Assembly (NCBI GenBank): GCA_964036275.1
Contig: OZ038436.1
Location: forward strand, 6,482,482 to 6,546,481
DNA from: Litoditis marina
Taxonomy: Eukaryota; Nematoda; Chromadorea; Rhabditida; Rhabditidae
DNA: 64,000 nt
Direction: 5' to 3'
The notes beneath the pieces were generated by a model. It did not search any database, was not told the DNA's origin, and was given only the letters and a program-made list of their open reading frames with translations. Positions 39,876 through 53,643 of the stretch are shown here, piece by piece (position 1 is the stretch's first letter; every line of letters begins with the position of its first letter). The position numbers and the translations under genes are program-made.

Positions 39876-42800
39876 CGATTGTAATTTTCGAAAAATTGAA
39901 CATTCTAGCCCATGGCTATATTTGCGACGTCATGACGTCGCAAAATTTCACGTTTTTCCACGTCGATAGTCGAAACCTCTCAAAATCGATTGGAATAGCT
40001 TTGAATATTGTGAAAGACACATATGAAACTCTTTCGATTGTAATTTTCGAAAAATTGAACATTCTAGCCCATGGCTATATTTGCGACGTCATGACGTCGC
40101 AAAATTTCACGTTTTTCCACGTCGATGGTCGAAACCTCTCAAAATCGATTGGAATAGCTTTTAATATTGTGAAAGACACATATAAAACTCTTTCGATTGT
40201 AATTTTTGAAAAATTGAACATTCTAGCCCATGGCTATATTTGCGACGTCATGACGTCGCAAAATTTCACGTTTTTCCACGTCGATGGTCGAAACCTCTCA
40301 AAATCGATTGAAATAGCTTTGCATATTGTGAAAGACACATATAAAACTCTTTTGATTGTAATTTTCGAAAAATTTAACATTCTAGCCCATGGCTATATTT
40401 GCGACGTCATGGCGTCGCAAAATTTCACGTTTTCCCGCGTCGATGGTCGAAACCTCTCAAAATCGATTGGAATAGCTTTGAATATTGTGAAAGACACATA
40501 TGAAACTCTCTCGATTGTGATTTTCGAAAAATTGAACATTCTAGCCCATGGCTATATTTGCGACGTCATGACGTCGCAAAATTTCACGTTTTTCCACGTC
40601 GATGGTCGAAACCTCTCAAAATCGATTGGAATAGCTTTTAATATTGTGAAAGACACATATAAAACTCTTTCGATTGTAATTTTTGAAAAATTGAACATTC
40701 TAGCCCATGGCTATATTTGCGACGTCATGACGTCGCAAAATTTCACGTTTTTCCACGTCGATGGTCGAAACCTCTCAAAATCGATTGAAATAGCTTTGAA
40801 TATTGTGAAAGACACATATAAAACTCTTTTGATTGTAATTTTCGAAAAATTGAACATTCTAGCCCATGGCTATATTTGCGACGTCATGGCGTCGCAAAAT
40901 TTCACGTTTTCCCGCGTCGATGGTCGAAACCTCTCAAAATCGATTGGAATAGCTTTGAATATTGTGAAAGACACATATGAAACTCTCTCGATTGTGATTT
41001 TCGAAAAATTGAACATTCTAGCCCATGGCTATATTTGCGACGTCATGGCGTCGCAAAATTTCACGTTTTTCCACGTCGATGGCCGAATCCTCTCAAAATC
41101 GATTTGAATAGCTTTGAATATTGTGAAAGACACATATAAAACTCTTTTGATTGTAATTTTCGAAAAATTGAACATTCTAGCCCATGGCTATATTTGCGAC
41201 GTCATGACGTCGCAAAATTTCACGTTTTTCCACGTCGATGGTCGAAACCTCTCAAAATCGATTGAAATAGCTTTGAATATTGTGAAAGACACATATAAAA
41301 CTCTTTTGATTGTAATTTTCGGAAACATGAACATTCTAGCCCATGGCTATATTTGCGACGTCATGACGTCGCAAAATTTCACGTTTTCCACGTCGATGGT
41401 CGAAACCTCTAAAATTCGATTGATATAGCTTTGAATATTGTGAAAGACACGTATGAAACTCTTTCGATTGTAATTTTCGAAAAATTGAACATTCTAGCCC
41501 ATGGCTATATTTGCGACGTCATGACGTCGCAAAATTTCACGTTTTTCCACGTCGATGGCCGAAACCTCTCAAAATCGATTTGAATAGCTTTGAATATTGT
41601 GAAAGACACATATAAAACTCTTTTGATTGTAATTTTCAAAAAATTGAACATTCTAGCCCATGGCTGTTTTTGCGACGTCATGACGTCGCAAAATTTCACG
41701 TTTTTCCACGTCGATGGCCGAAACCTCTCAAAATCGATTTGAATAGCTTTGAATATTGTGAAAGACACATATAAAACTCTTCTGATTGTAATTTTCGAAA
41801 AACTGAACATTCTAGCCCATGGCTATATTTGCGACGTCATGACGTCGCGAAATTTCACGTTTTTCCACGTCGATGGTCGAAACCTCTCAAAATCGATTGA
41901 AATAGCTTTGAATATTGTGAAAGACACATATAAAACTCTTTTGATTGTAATTTTCGGAAACATGAACATTCTAGCCCATGGCTATATTTGCGACGTCATG
42001 ACGTCGCAAAATTTCACGTTTTTCCACGTCGATGGCCGAAACCTCTCAAAATCGATTTGAATAGCTTTGAATATTGTGAAAGACACATATAAAACTCTTT
42101 TGATTGTAATTTTCAAAAAATTGAACATTCTAGCCCATGGCTGTTTTTGCGACGTCATGACGTCGCAAAATTTCACGTTTTTCCACGTCGATGGCCGAAA
42201 CCTCTCAAAATCGATTTGAATAGCTTTGAATATTGTGAAAGACACATATAAAACTCTTCTGATTGTAATTTTCGAAAAACTGAACATTCTAGCCCATGGC
42301 TATATTTGCGACGTCATGACGTCGCAAAATTTCACGTTTTTCCACGTCGATGGTCGAAACCTCTCAAAATCGATTGAAATAGCTTTGAATATTGTGAAAG
42401 ACACATATAAAACTCTTTTGATTGTAATTTTCGGAAACATGAACATTCTAGCCCATGGCTATATTTGCGACGTCATGACGTCGCAAAATTTCACGTCTTT
42501 CCACGTCGATAGTCGAAACCTCTCAAAATCGATTGGAATAGCTTTGAAGATTGTGAAAGACACATATGAAACTCTTTCGATTGTAATTTTCGAAAAATTG
42601 AACATTCTAGCCCATGGCTATATTTGCGACGTCATGACGTCGCAAAATTTCACGTTTTTCCACGTCGATGGTCGAAACCTCTCAAAATCGATTGGAATAG
42701 CTTTTAATATTGTGAAAGACACATATAAAACTCTTTCGATTGTAATTTTTGAAAAATTGAACATTCTAGCCCATGGCTATATTTGCGACGTCATGACGTC

Positions 42801-45800
42801 GCAAAATTTCCCGTTTTTCCACGTCGATGGTCGAAACCTCTCAAAATCGATTGAAATAGCTTTGAATATTGTGAAAGACACATATAAAACTCTTTTGATT
42901 GTAATTTTCGAAAAATTGAACATTCTAGCCCATGGCTATATTTGCGACGTCATGGCGTCGCAAAATTTCACGTTTTCCCGCGTCGATGGTCGAAACCTCT
43001 CAAAATCGATTGGAATAGCTTTGAATATTGTGAAAGACACATATGAAACTCTCTCGATTGTGATTTTCGAAAAATTGAACATTCTAGCCCATGGCTATAT
43101 TTGCGACGTCATGGCGTCGCAAAATTTCACGTTTTTCCACGTCGATGGCCGAAACCTCTCAAAATCGATTTGAATAGCTTTGAATATTGTGAAAGACACA
43201 TATAAAACTCTTTTGATTGTAATTTTCGGAAACATGAACATTCTAGCCCATGGCTATATTTGCGACGTCATGACGTCGCAAAATTTCACGTTTTTCCACG
43301 TCGATAGTCGAAACCTCTCAAAATCGATTGGAATAGCTTTGAATATTGTGAAAGACACATATGAAACTCTTTCGATTGTAATTTTCGAAAAATTGAACAT
43401 TCTAGCCCATGGCTATATTTGCGACGTCATGACGTCGCAAAATTTCACGTTTTTCCACGTCGATGGTCGAAACCTCTCAAAATCGATTGGAATAGCTTTG
43501 AATATTGTGAAAGACACATATGAAACTCTTTCGATTGTAATTTTCGAAAAATTGAACATTCTAGCCCATGGCTGTTTTTGCGACGTCATGACGTCGCAAA
43601 ATTTCACGTTTTTCCACGTCGATGATCGCAACCTCTCAAAATCGATTGATATAGCTTTGAATATTGTGAAAGACACGTATGAAAATCTTTCGATTGTAAT
43701 TTTCGAAAAATTGAACATTCTAGCCCATGGCTATATTTGCGACGTCATAACGTCGCAAAATTTCACGTTTTTCCACGTCGATGGTCGAAACCTCTCAAAA
43801 TCGATTGGAATAGCTTTTAATATTGTGAAAGACACATATAAAACTCTTTCGATTGTAATTTTTGAAAAATTGAACATTCTAGCCCATGGCTATATTTGCG
43901 ACGTCATGACGTCGCAAAATTTCACGTTTTTCCACGTCGATGGTCGAAACCTCTCAAAATCGATTGAAATAGCTTTGAATATTGTGAAAGACACATATAA
44001 AACTCTTTTGATTGTAATTTTCGAAAAATTGAACATTCTAGCCCATGGCTATATTTGCGACGTCATGACGTCGCAAAATTTCACGTTTTTCAACGTCGAT
44101 GATCGAAAATTCTCAAAATCGATTGGAATAGCTTTGAACATTGTGAAAGACACATATGAAACTCTTTCGATTGTGATTTTCGAAAAATTGAACATTCTAG
44201 CCCATGGCTATATTTGCGACGTCATGACGTCGCAAAATTTCACGTTTTTCCACGTCGATGGTCGAAACCTCTCAAAATCGATTGGAATAGCTTTGAATAT
44301 TGTGAAAGACACATATGAAACTCTTTCGATTGTAATTTTCGAAAAATTGAACATTCTAGCCCATGGCTGTTTTTGCGACGTCATGACGTCGCAAAATTTC
44401 ACGTTTTTCCACGTCGATGATCGCAACCTCTCAAAATCGATTGATATAGCTTTGAATATTGTGAAAGACACGTATGAAAATCTTTCGATTGTAATTTTCG
44501 AAAAATTGAACATTCTAGCCCATGGCTATATTTGCGACGTCATAACGTCGCAAAATTTCACGTTTTTCCACGTCGATGGTCGAAACCTCTCAAAATCGAT
44601 TGGAATAGCTTTTAATATTGTGAAAGACACATATAAAACTCTTTCGATTGTAATTTTTGAAAAATTGAACATTCTAGCCCATGGCTATATTTGCGACGTC
44701 ATGACGTCGCAAAATTTCACGTTTTTCCACGTCGATGGTCGAAACCTCTCAAAATCGATTGAAATAGCTTTGAATATTGTGAAAGACACATATAAAACTC
44801 TTTTGATTGTAATTTTCGAAAAATTGAACATTCTAGCCCATGGCTATATTTGCGACGTCATGACGTCGCAAAATTTCACGTTTTTCCACGTCGATGATCG
44901 AAAATTCTCAAAATCGATTGGAATAGCTTTGAACATTGTGAAAGACACATATGAAACTCTTTCGATTGTGATTTTCGAAAAATTGAACATTCTAGCCCAT
45001 GGCTATATTTGCGACGTCATGACGTCGCAAAATTTCACGTTTTTCCACGTCGATGGTCGAAACCTCTCAAAATCGATTGGAATAGCTTTGAATATTGTGA
45101 AAGACACATATGAAACTCTTTCGATTGTAATTTTCGAAAATTGAACATTCCAGCCCATGGCTATATTTGCGACGTCATGACGTCGCAAAATTTCACGTTT
45201 TTCCACGTGAATGATCGAAACCTCTCAAAATTGATTGAAATAGCTTTGAATATTGTGAAAGACACATATGGAACTCTTTCGATTGTAATTTTCGAAAAAT
45301 TTAAGACTCTAGCCCAGATTTGCGACAATGACGTCACAAAATTTCACGTTTTTCCACGTGAATGATCGAAACCTCTCAAAATTGATTGAAATAGCTTTGA
45401 ATATTGTGAAAGACACATATGAAACTCTTTCGATTGTAATTTTCGAAAAATTTAAGACTCTAGCCCAGATTTGCGACAATGACGTCGCAAAATTTCACGT
45501 TTTTCCACGTGAATGATCGAAACCTCTCAAAATTGATTGAAATAGCTTTGAATATTGTGAAAGACACATATGGAACTCTTTCGATTGTAATTTTCGAAAA
45601 ATTTAAGACTCTAGCCCAGATTTGCGACAATAACGTCGCAAAATTTCACGTTTTTCCACGTCGATGGTCGAAACCTCTCAAAATTGATTGAAATAGCTTT
45701 GAATATTGTGAAAGACACATATGGAACTCTTTCGATTGTAATTTTCGAAAAATTTAAGACTCTAGCCCAGATTTGCGACAATGACGTCGCAAAATTTCAC

Positions 45801-48800
45801 GTTTTTCCACGTCGATGGTCGAAACCTCTCAAAATTGATTGAAATAGCTTTGAATATTGTGAAAGACACATATGAAACTCTTTCGATTGTAATTTTCGAA
45901 AAATTTAAGACTCTAGCCCAGATTTGCGACAATGACGTCGCAAAATTTCACGTTTTTCCACGTCGATGGTCGAAACCTCTCAAAATTGATTGAAATAGCT
46001 TTGAATATTGTGAAAGACACATATGGAACTCTTTCGATTGTAATTTTCGAAAAATTTAAGACTCTAGCCCAGATTTGCGACAATGACGTCGCAAAATTTT
46101 ACGTTTTTCCACGTCGATGGTCGAAACCTCTCAAAATTGATTGAAATAGCTTTGACTATTGTGAAAGACACATATGAAACTCTTTCGATTGTAATTTTCG
46201 AAAAATTTAAGACTCTAGCCCAGATTTGCGACAATGACGTCGCAAAATTTCACGTTTTTCCACGTGAATGATCGAAACCTCTCAAAATTGATTGAAATAG
46301 CTTTGAATATTGTGAAAGACACATATGGAACTCTTTCGATTGTAATTTTCGAAAAATTTAAGACTCTAGCCCAGATTTGCGACAATGACGTCGCAAAATT
46401 TCACGTTTTTCCTCGTGAATGATCGAAACCTCTCAAAATTGATTGAAATAGCTTTAAATATTGTGAAAGACACATATGGAACTCTTTCGATTGTAATTTT
46501 AAATTTAAGACTCCAGCCCAGATTTGCGACAATGACGTCGCAAAATTTCACGTTTTTCCACGTCGATGGTCGAAACCTCTCAAAATTGATTGAAATAGCT
46601 TTGAATATTGTGAAAGACACATATGGAACTCTTTCGATTGTAATTTTCGAAAAATTTAAGACTCTAGCCCAGATTTGCGACAATGACGTCGCAAAATTTC
46701 ACGTTTTTCCACGTCGATGGTCGAAACCTCTCAAAATTGATTGAAATAGCTTTGAATATTGTGAAAGACACATATGGAACTCTTTCGATTGTAATTTTCG
46801 AAAAATTTAAGACTCTAGCCCAGATTTGCGACAATGACGTCGCAAAATTTCACGTTTTTCCTCGTGAATGATCGAAACCTCTCAAAATTGATTGAAATAG
46901 CTTTAAATATTGTGAAAGACACATATGGAACTCTTTCGATTGTAATTTTCGAAAAATTTAAGACTCCAGCCCAGATTTGCGACAATGACGTCGCAAAATT
47001 TCACGTTTTTTCACGTCGATGGTCGAAACCTCTCAAAATTGATTGAAATAGCTTTGAATATTGTGAAAGACACATATGGAACTCTTTCGATTGTAATTTT
47101 CGAAAAATTTAAGACTCTAGCCCAGGGTTGCGACAATGACGTCGCAAAATTTCACGTTTTTCCACGTCGATGGTCGAAACCTCTCAAAATTGATTGAAAT
47201 AGCTTTGAATATTGTGAAAGACACATATGGAACTCTTTCGATTGTAATTTTCGAAAAATTTAAGACTCTAGCCCAGATTTGCGACAATGACGTCGCAAAA
47301 TTTTACGTTTTTCCACGTCGATGGTCGAAACCTCTCAAAATTGATTGAAATAGCTTTGACTATTGTGAAAGACACATATGAAACTCTTTCGATTGTAATT
47401 TTCGAAAAATTTAAGACTCTAGCCCAGATTTGCGACAATGACGTCGCAAAATTTCACGTTTTTCCACGTCGATGGTCGAAACCTCTCAAAATTGATTGAA
47501 ATAGCTTTGAATATTGTGAAAGACACATATGAAACTCTTTCGATTGTAATTTTCGAAAAATTTAAGACTCTAGCCCAGATTTGCGACAATGACGTCGCAA
47601 AATTTCACGTTTTTCCACGTCGATGGTCGAAACCTCTCAAAATTGATTGAAATAGCTTTGCATATTGTGAAAGACACATATGAAACTCTTTCGATTGTAA
47701 TTTTCGAAAAATTTAAGACTCTAGCCCAGATTTGCGACAATGACGTCGCAAAATTTCACGTTTTTCCACGTGAATGATCGAAACCTCTCAAAATTGATTG
47801 AAATAGCTTTGAATATTGTGAAAGACACATATGGAACTCTTTCGATTGTAATTTTCGAAAAATTTAAGACTCTAGCCCAGATTTGCGACAATGACGTCGC
47901 AAAATTTCACGTTTTTCCTCGTGAATGATCGAAACCTCTCAAAATTGATTGAAATAGCTTTAAATATTGTGAAAGACACATATGGAACTCTTTCGATTGT
48001 AATTTTCGAAAAATTTAAGACTCCAGCCCAGATTTGCGACAATGACGTCGCAAAATTTCACGTTTTTCCACGTCGATGGTCGAAACCTCTCAAAATTGAT
48101 TGAAATAGCTTTGAATATTGTGAAAGACACATATGGAACTCTTTCGATTGTAATTTTCGAAAAATTGAACATTCTAGCCCATGGCTATATTTGCGACGTC
48201 ATGACGTCACAAAATTTCACGTTTTTCCACGTCGATGGTCGAAACCTCTCAAAATCGATTGGAATAGCTTTGAATATTGTGAAAGACACATATGAAACTC
48301 TTTCGATTGTAATTTTCGAAAAATTGAACATTCTAGCCCATGGCTGTTTTTGCGACGTCATGACGTCGCAAAATTTCACGTTTTTCCACGTCGATGATCG
48401 CAACCTCTCAAAATCGATTGATATAGCTTTGAATATTGTGAAAGACACGTATGAAAATCTTTCGATTGTAATTTTCGAAAAATTGAACATTCTAGCCCAT
48501 GGCTATATTTGCGACGTCATAACGTCGCAAAATTTCACGTTTTTCCACGTCGATGGTCGAAACCTCTCAAAATCGATTGGAATAGCTTTTAATATTGTGA
48601 AAGACACATATAAAACTCTTTCGATTGTAATTTTTGAAAAATTGAACATTCTAGCCCATGGCTATATTTGCGACGTCATGACGTCGCAAAATTTCACGTT
48701 TTTCCACGTCGATGGTCGAAACCTCTCAAAATCGATTGAAATAGCTTTGAATATTGTGAAAGACACATATAAAACTCTTTTGATTGTAATTTTCGAAAAA

Positions 48801-50417
48801 TAGAACATTCTAGCCCATGGCTATATTTGCGACGTCATGACGTCGCAAAATTTCACGTTTTTCCACGTCGATGATCGAAAATTCTCAAAATCGATTGGAA
48901 TAGCTTTGAACATTGTGAAAGACACATATGAAACTCTTTCGATTGTGATTTTCGAAAAATTGAACATTCTAGCCCATGGCTATATTTGCGACGTCATGAC
49001 GTCGCAAAATTTCACGTTTTTCCACGTCGATGGTCGAAACCTCTCAAAATCGATTGGAATAGCTTTGAATATTGTGAAAGACACATATGAAACTCTTTCG
49101 ATTGTAATTTTCGAAAAATTGAACATTCCAGCCCATGGCTATATTTGCGACGTCATGACGTCGCAAAATTTCACGTTTTTCCACGTGAATGATCGAAACC
49201 TCTCAAAATTGATTGAAATAGCTTTGAATATTGTGAAAGACACATATGGAACTCTTTCGATTGTAATTTTCGAAAAATTTAAGACTCTAGCCCAGATTTG
49301 CGACAATGACGTCGCAAAATTTCACGTTTTTCCACGTGAATGATCGAAACCTCTCAAAATTGATTGAAATAGCTTTGAATATTGTGAAAGACACATATGA
49401 AACTCTTTCGATTGTAATTTTCGAAAAATTTAAGACTCTAGCCCAGATTTGCGACAATGACGTCGCAAAATTTCACGTTTTTCCACGTGAATGATCGAAA
49501 CCTCTCAAAATTGATTGAAATAGCTTTGAATATTGTGAAAGACACATATGGAACTCTTTCGATTGTAATTTTCGAAAAATTTAAGACTCTAGCCCAGATT
49601 TGCGACAATAACGTCGCAAAATTTCACGTTCTTCCACGTCGATGGTCGAAACCTCTCAAAATTGATTGAAATAGCTTTGAATATTGTGAAAGACACATAT
49701 GGAACTCTTTCGATTGTAATTTTCGAATAATTTAAGACTCTAGCCCAGATTTGCGACAATGACGTCGCAAAATTTCACGTTTTTCCACGTCGATGGTCGA
49801 AACCTCTCAAAATTGATTGAAATAGCTTTGAATATTGTGAAAGACACATATGGAACTCTTTCGATTGTAATTTTCGAAAACTTTAAGACTCTAGCCCAGA
49901 TTTGCGACAATGACGTCGCAAAATTTCACGTTTTTCCACGTGAATGATCGAATCCTCTCAAAATTGATTGAAATAGCTTTGAATATTGTGAAAGACACAT
50001 ATGGAACTCTTTCGATTGTAATTTTCGAAAAATTTAAGACTCTAGCCCAGATTTGCGACAATGACGTCGCAAAATTTCACGTTTTTCCACGTGAATGATC
50101 GAGAACTCTCAAAATTGATTGAAATAGCTTTGAATATTGTGAAAGACACATATGGAACTCTTTCGATTGTAATTTTCGAAAAATTGAACATTCTAGCCCA
50201 TGGCTATATTTGCGACGTCATGACGTCGCAAAATTTCACGTTTTTCCACGTCGATGGTCGAAACCTCTCAAAATCGATTGAAATAGCTTTGAATATTGTG
50301 AAAGACACATATGAAACTCTTTCGATTGTAATTTTCGAAAAATTTAAGATTCTAGCCCAGATTTGCGACAATGACGTCGCAAAATTTCACGTTTTTTCAC
50401 GTCGATGGTCGAAACCT
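39876..50417 (+). repeat. plus-oriented satellite array with alternating 159- and 151-bp blocks
   Basis: Units run continuously to GGTCGAAACCT at 50417. Blocks: 159-bp units to about 45150, 151-bp units to about 48160, 159-bp units to about 49150, 151-bp units to about 50180, then one 159-bp unit and a final partial. The left block uses AAAACTCTTTTGATTG variants and GGAAACATGAAC, not seen in the 1-31083 array. Direct higher-order repeats are visible: 477 bp (41505 to 41982), 795 bp (43413 to 44208), 1057 bp (46834 to 47891) and about 3977 bp (44208 to 48185). The part from 46798 onward belongs to the right arm of the inverted duplication. Confidence 0.95.
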
Positions 50418-52820
50418 ACGAAGACATGTCGAAAGACTATCTGGTAATTTCTTTGTCCAACTTTGATGGTTCGATTTCGTTCTTCCAGAGGTAAGGGGTT
50501 TTCTATGAAACCGGCGTGCTTTCAAATGGTTTCTGACAAACGACGTTTTGTGTCCAATCGTCTGAGACCCCCCGCTGAGAAACGGGGGGGGGGGGGGGGG
50601 GGGGAATAGAAAGGATGAAAGAAAAGAAGAAATGGGACGAAATACTCTTCATATGATTATAATCCGAAATGCCTTCTACAGTATGGGGTTGCTAGTTCAA
50701 GACAAGTTAAAGATACCGGGCTATACAAGTCTTCCAACTATGATAATTCGTTGCTTTCTGTTTAACACTGCTAAATATGGAGAATATTTATTAAAAAGTG
50801 TGTGTTCATCAAAAAACTCCCTCCAGGTAGTTTTGTAGAAGAAACGAACGCGTAAAATTGCTAACCGCGCATAACACCACTCGTGTGTTTCACAACTTCC
50901 ATATAAGCAAAACGTTTTCGTTTTACTATAGGGGGGGGGGGGGGGCACAACTACAGATTGTCTTGCCTTTCGTGATTCTACAGGCGATGACTGTACCATT
51001 TGTACGTTCCTTCACTCAAATGTCTCACATGAATCATCTTTGTTTGGGCGTCATGCCCCTTTCATGCCCACTTCTTTTATCACTATACAAACACTAGAAT
51101 AATCGATATGATGATAAGTCTCCTTTGGTGAAAACTGAACGACGCTGCTGGAAAATGTTTGTCAAAAACATACTTTCCTCAATTTGTTTTGTAGTTTTTG
51201 AGGCGAACTCCGACAATTTGATAGCATCGTCGATTAGGCCAGAGTAAACGTGAAACGTGTTTGAACATAAATGAAAGTTCATATAATGCATATTTCTAGT
51301 TTCTTTCCTTACTGTTACAAATGTAACAATTAGGTATATATGAAGTACGAATCTTGTTTTGTTTCTGTCTCTCCCTCTCTTATTTCAGCTTCAATGGGCC
51401 TCCTGTTTCTCACGAAGCAATTTCATTTAATTTCCGTCTCTCAGTTTTTATCTGTTGCCGGTTTAATGTTGACTATTCCTATTTCAATTATATAAAATAA
51501 GTAGTTTTCTTCATGAATAGTTATCTTCTCTTCTCTCTTGCCCTTTTGCAATTTTATTACAATCATAAAAATTGTTCTTCTTTGTTCCCACAACTTTGCA
51601 CTATACTTCGTTTGATATATTCTAAGTCACTTCTAAATATTCACTGATAAAATGAGGACTTATCACAGAATCTTTGAGATTGTCTTAGAACGTTCAGATT
51701 TCACTGAGAACAAAAAAAGCGACAACAGCTGTATACTTTTGTTATTCACTTCGTCTGTCTGTTTCAAATGGAAAGTGTCACATGTGCTTGGATCGAGTTC
51801 TCGAAATGGAACTTTTATGCTCGTCTATATCGTATTTTACCTGTCTATTATCATTAGCAATTAAAATACGATATAGAAGATTATTTATACCATTTCTAAA
51901 ATCGTATACAAACAGCTCAATCAAAGTTGTGAGTAATCAAATGACGCAGCTCACATCAAAACGTTTCCGATTAACATTTAATCTATATGAAGCAAAATTA
52001 GTGTAAATTTCCCATAATTTAATTTATTTGTTCTAGATAGTCATCCAGTATTCATGCCTAGAGTATGTTGTCATTAAAACATGATTAACTAAATATAGGT
52101 TTGGTTAGGGATATTTTATTGCTTAAGTTGGTTCAATGTTTCAAGTGCACTATATAGTTCTTCATTTTTCCCACTCTCATCTGTTTCCGTTTGTTTTATT
52201 TCGATTGATTCGTGTTTTTCTTACACAAACACTCATTATTCAGAGAGCCGTCTATCGCACGCCTGTTGCGCTTATTTTTGGCCTTTTTGAAAAATATTAG
52301 CTTCAGATTTATTTAAAAAACTGTAAAGGACCTATTTTTCGTTCACTCCACTATCAGTCATTAAATATTTATCACAACAAAAACTATATACTGTTAGTCA
52401 TTCGCACAGTCACGTGAAGCATGTTAAACATAGCGGAACTCCGAAACGTGCAATGACAAAGTGCACGAATCCTCATTAGAATGCTAACTTTACGTGACTA
52501 TCCGATTTACTTCTAGTAGAAAAAGATAAAGGCATGTTTAAATAGAATTTGAATATGTACCTTTACAACGTGAAATGTAAAAAGGATACCTTTAGAGAAG
52601 AGAATAGATCTCACAAAACCAAATTATCCTTGTTGTTGCCTATGGAATCAATCAGTGTCTCTCACCTGGCCTCCTTATATGGGGCGAGTGAAACATTTCG
52701 TTCATCTAGTTCCCTCCTCCCCTCCGTTCCGAATATATCGATTGTCCCCTGCGCATTGTCTAATCCCCCAGCCACATTCCTTCGCAACTTGAGGATATTC
52801 AGGGAATATGAAATTTATTA
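50418..52820. other. array-flanking sequence, no gene recognised
   Basis: AT-rich DNA next to the array. It contains G21 at 50584-50604 preceded by a CCCCCCGCTGAGAAACGGGG fold, G15 at 50931-50945, and a dispersed repeat at about 52390-52521. Short frames here are mirrored in the left arm because of the duplication, not because of coding constraint. None resembles a known protein. Confidence 0.7.
52390..52521 (+). repeat. dispersed repeat, copy 1
   Basis: About 130 bp shared in direct orientation with 55195-55326. The best-conserved part is CCTCATTAGAATGCTAACTT, then TACGTGACT and TTTACTTCTAGTA. Upstream both copies share AGTCACGTGAA and ACGTGCAATGA. A third, inverted copy exists at 31383-31514 only because of the inverted duplication. 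Confidence 0.7.
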
Positions 52821-53594
52821 TTTCTCTTTTTAACTCGTAAAGTTACAACAGAAGTAAATCATTATAATATTCGTATTACTCAGCTCTATCAACTTACCTT
52901 ATTGAGATAGAAACATTGTGCCGTTCAACGTTGCAATAGAACACTCGTACATTATTCTCAACAACTTATTCTGTTAATACTGGGTTATTAGGACAAAACT
53001 TGAAATTGCGTTAACTCTTTTCTTTCCTGCACAACAAAAGCGTAACATAGGCAAGTGACCAGATTAAAACTGACTCTCATGTCACTTTACGCTTTTCTTT
53101 GTCTTATAATTATTCCATCTTTTAAATTGAATAAGCGAAAATATAAATTATTCAACATACTCATTGCTCGTTTTTCAAGATGTTTCGCTCACATTCTTCA
53201 TTGATTCGTTCAAAAACCTATTGGACGTTCATTTCTAACTTTTCTTGATTTCGTTTCGCTGGTCTGACCATTTAACTGTTAACCTTGTACTATTTTTTGG
53301 TTACCTCACAGCTAGCGATGTCTGTCAGTTAGAGCGTGCTAGTGATAATGGAAAGGTGAGAGACGCAGAGACATTACCATAGAGGGGCTAATCTCGAGTG
53401 TTTTCCATTGCATGTTCTCGCCGTCCGCACAAAACATTATCGATTTGTTTGGACGAAATATCTTAAACAGTCCTATTCCGTAAAATATAGACAATAAGCT
53501 TAATGAACAGGAGGTTCAGGAGGTACTACTTCAACATAATCCAGTTCGCTTTTATAAAGTTGTCGAAACATTTGGGTAACGTATATCTCTATCG

Positions 53595-53595
53595 C

Positions 53596-53641
<46 letters not shown>
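53595..53641. repeat. C12 followed by CT microsatellite
   Basis: A run of twelve C is followed by about seventeen CT dinucleotides. It is the cleanest of the pyrimidine blocks in this interval. Confidence 0.9.

Positions 53642-53643
<2 letters not shown>

Larger units (their letters stand above)
46798..52820 (+). repeat. right arm of the inverted duplication (probable original copy)
   Basis: It pairs with 31084-39855 in reverse complement over 6,023 bp. I infer that this is the source copy: on the right it runs on into ordinary flanking DNA without a break, and on the left it continues into satellite of the same type and phase. The left arm is instead bounded by two abrupt junctions. It has the empty site of the terminal-repeat element at about 47265-47271. 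Confidence 0.9.
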
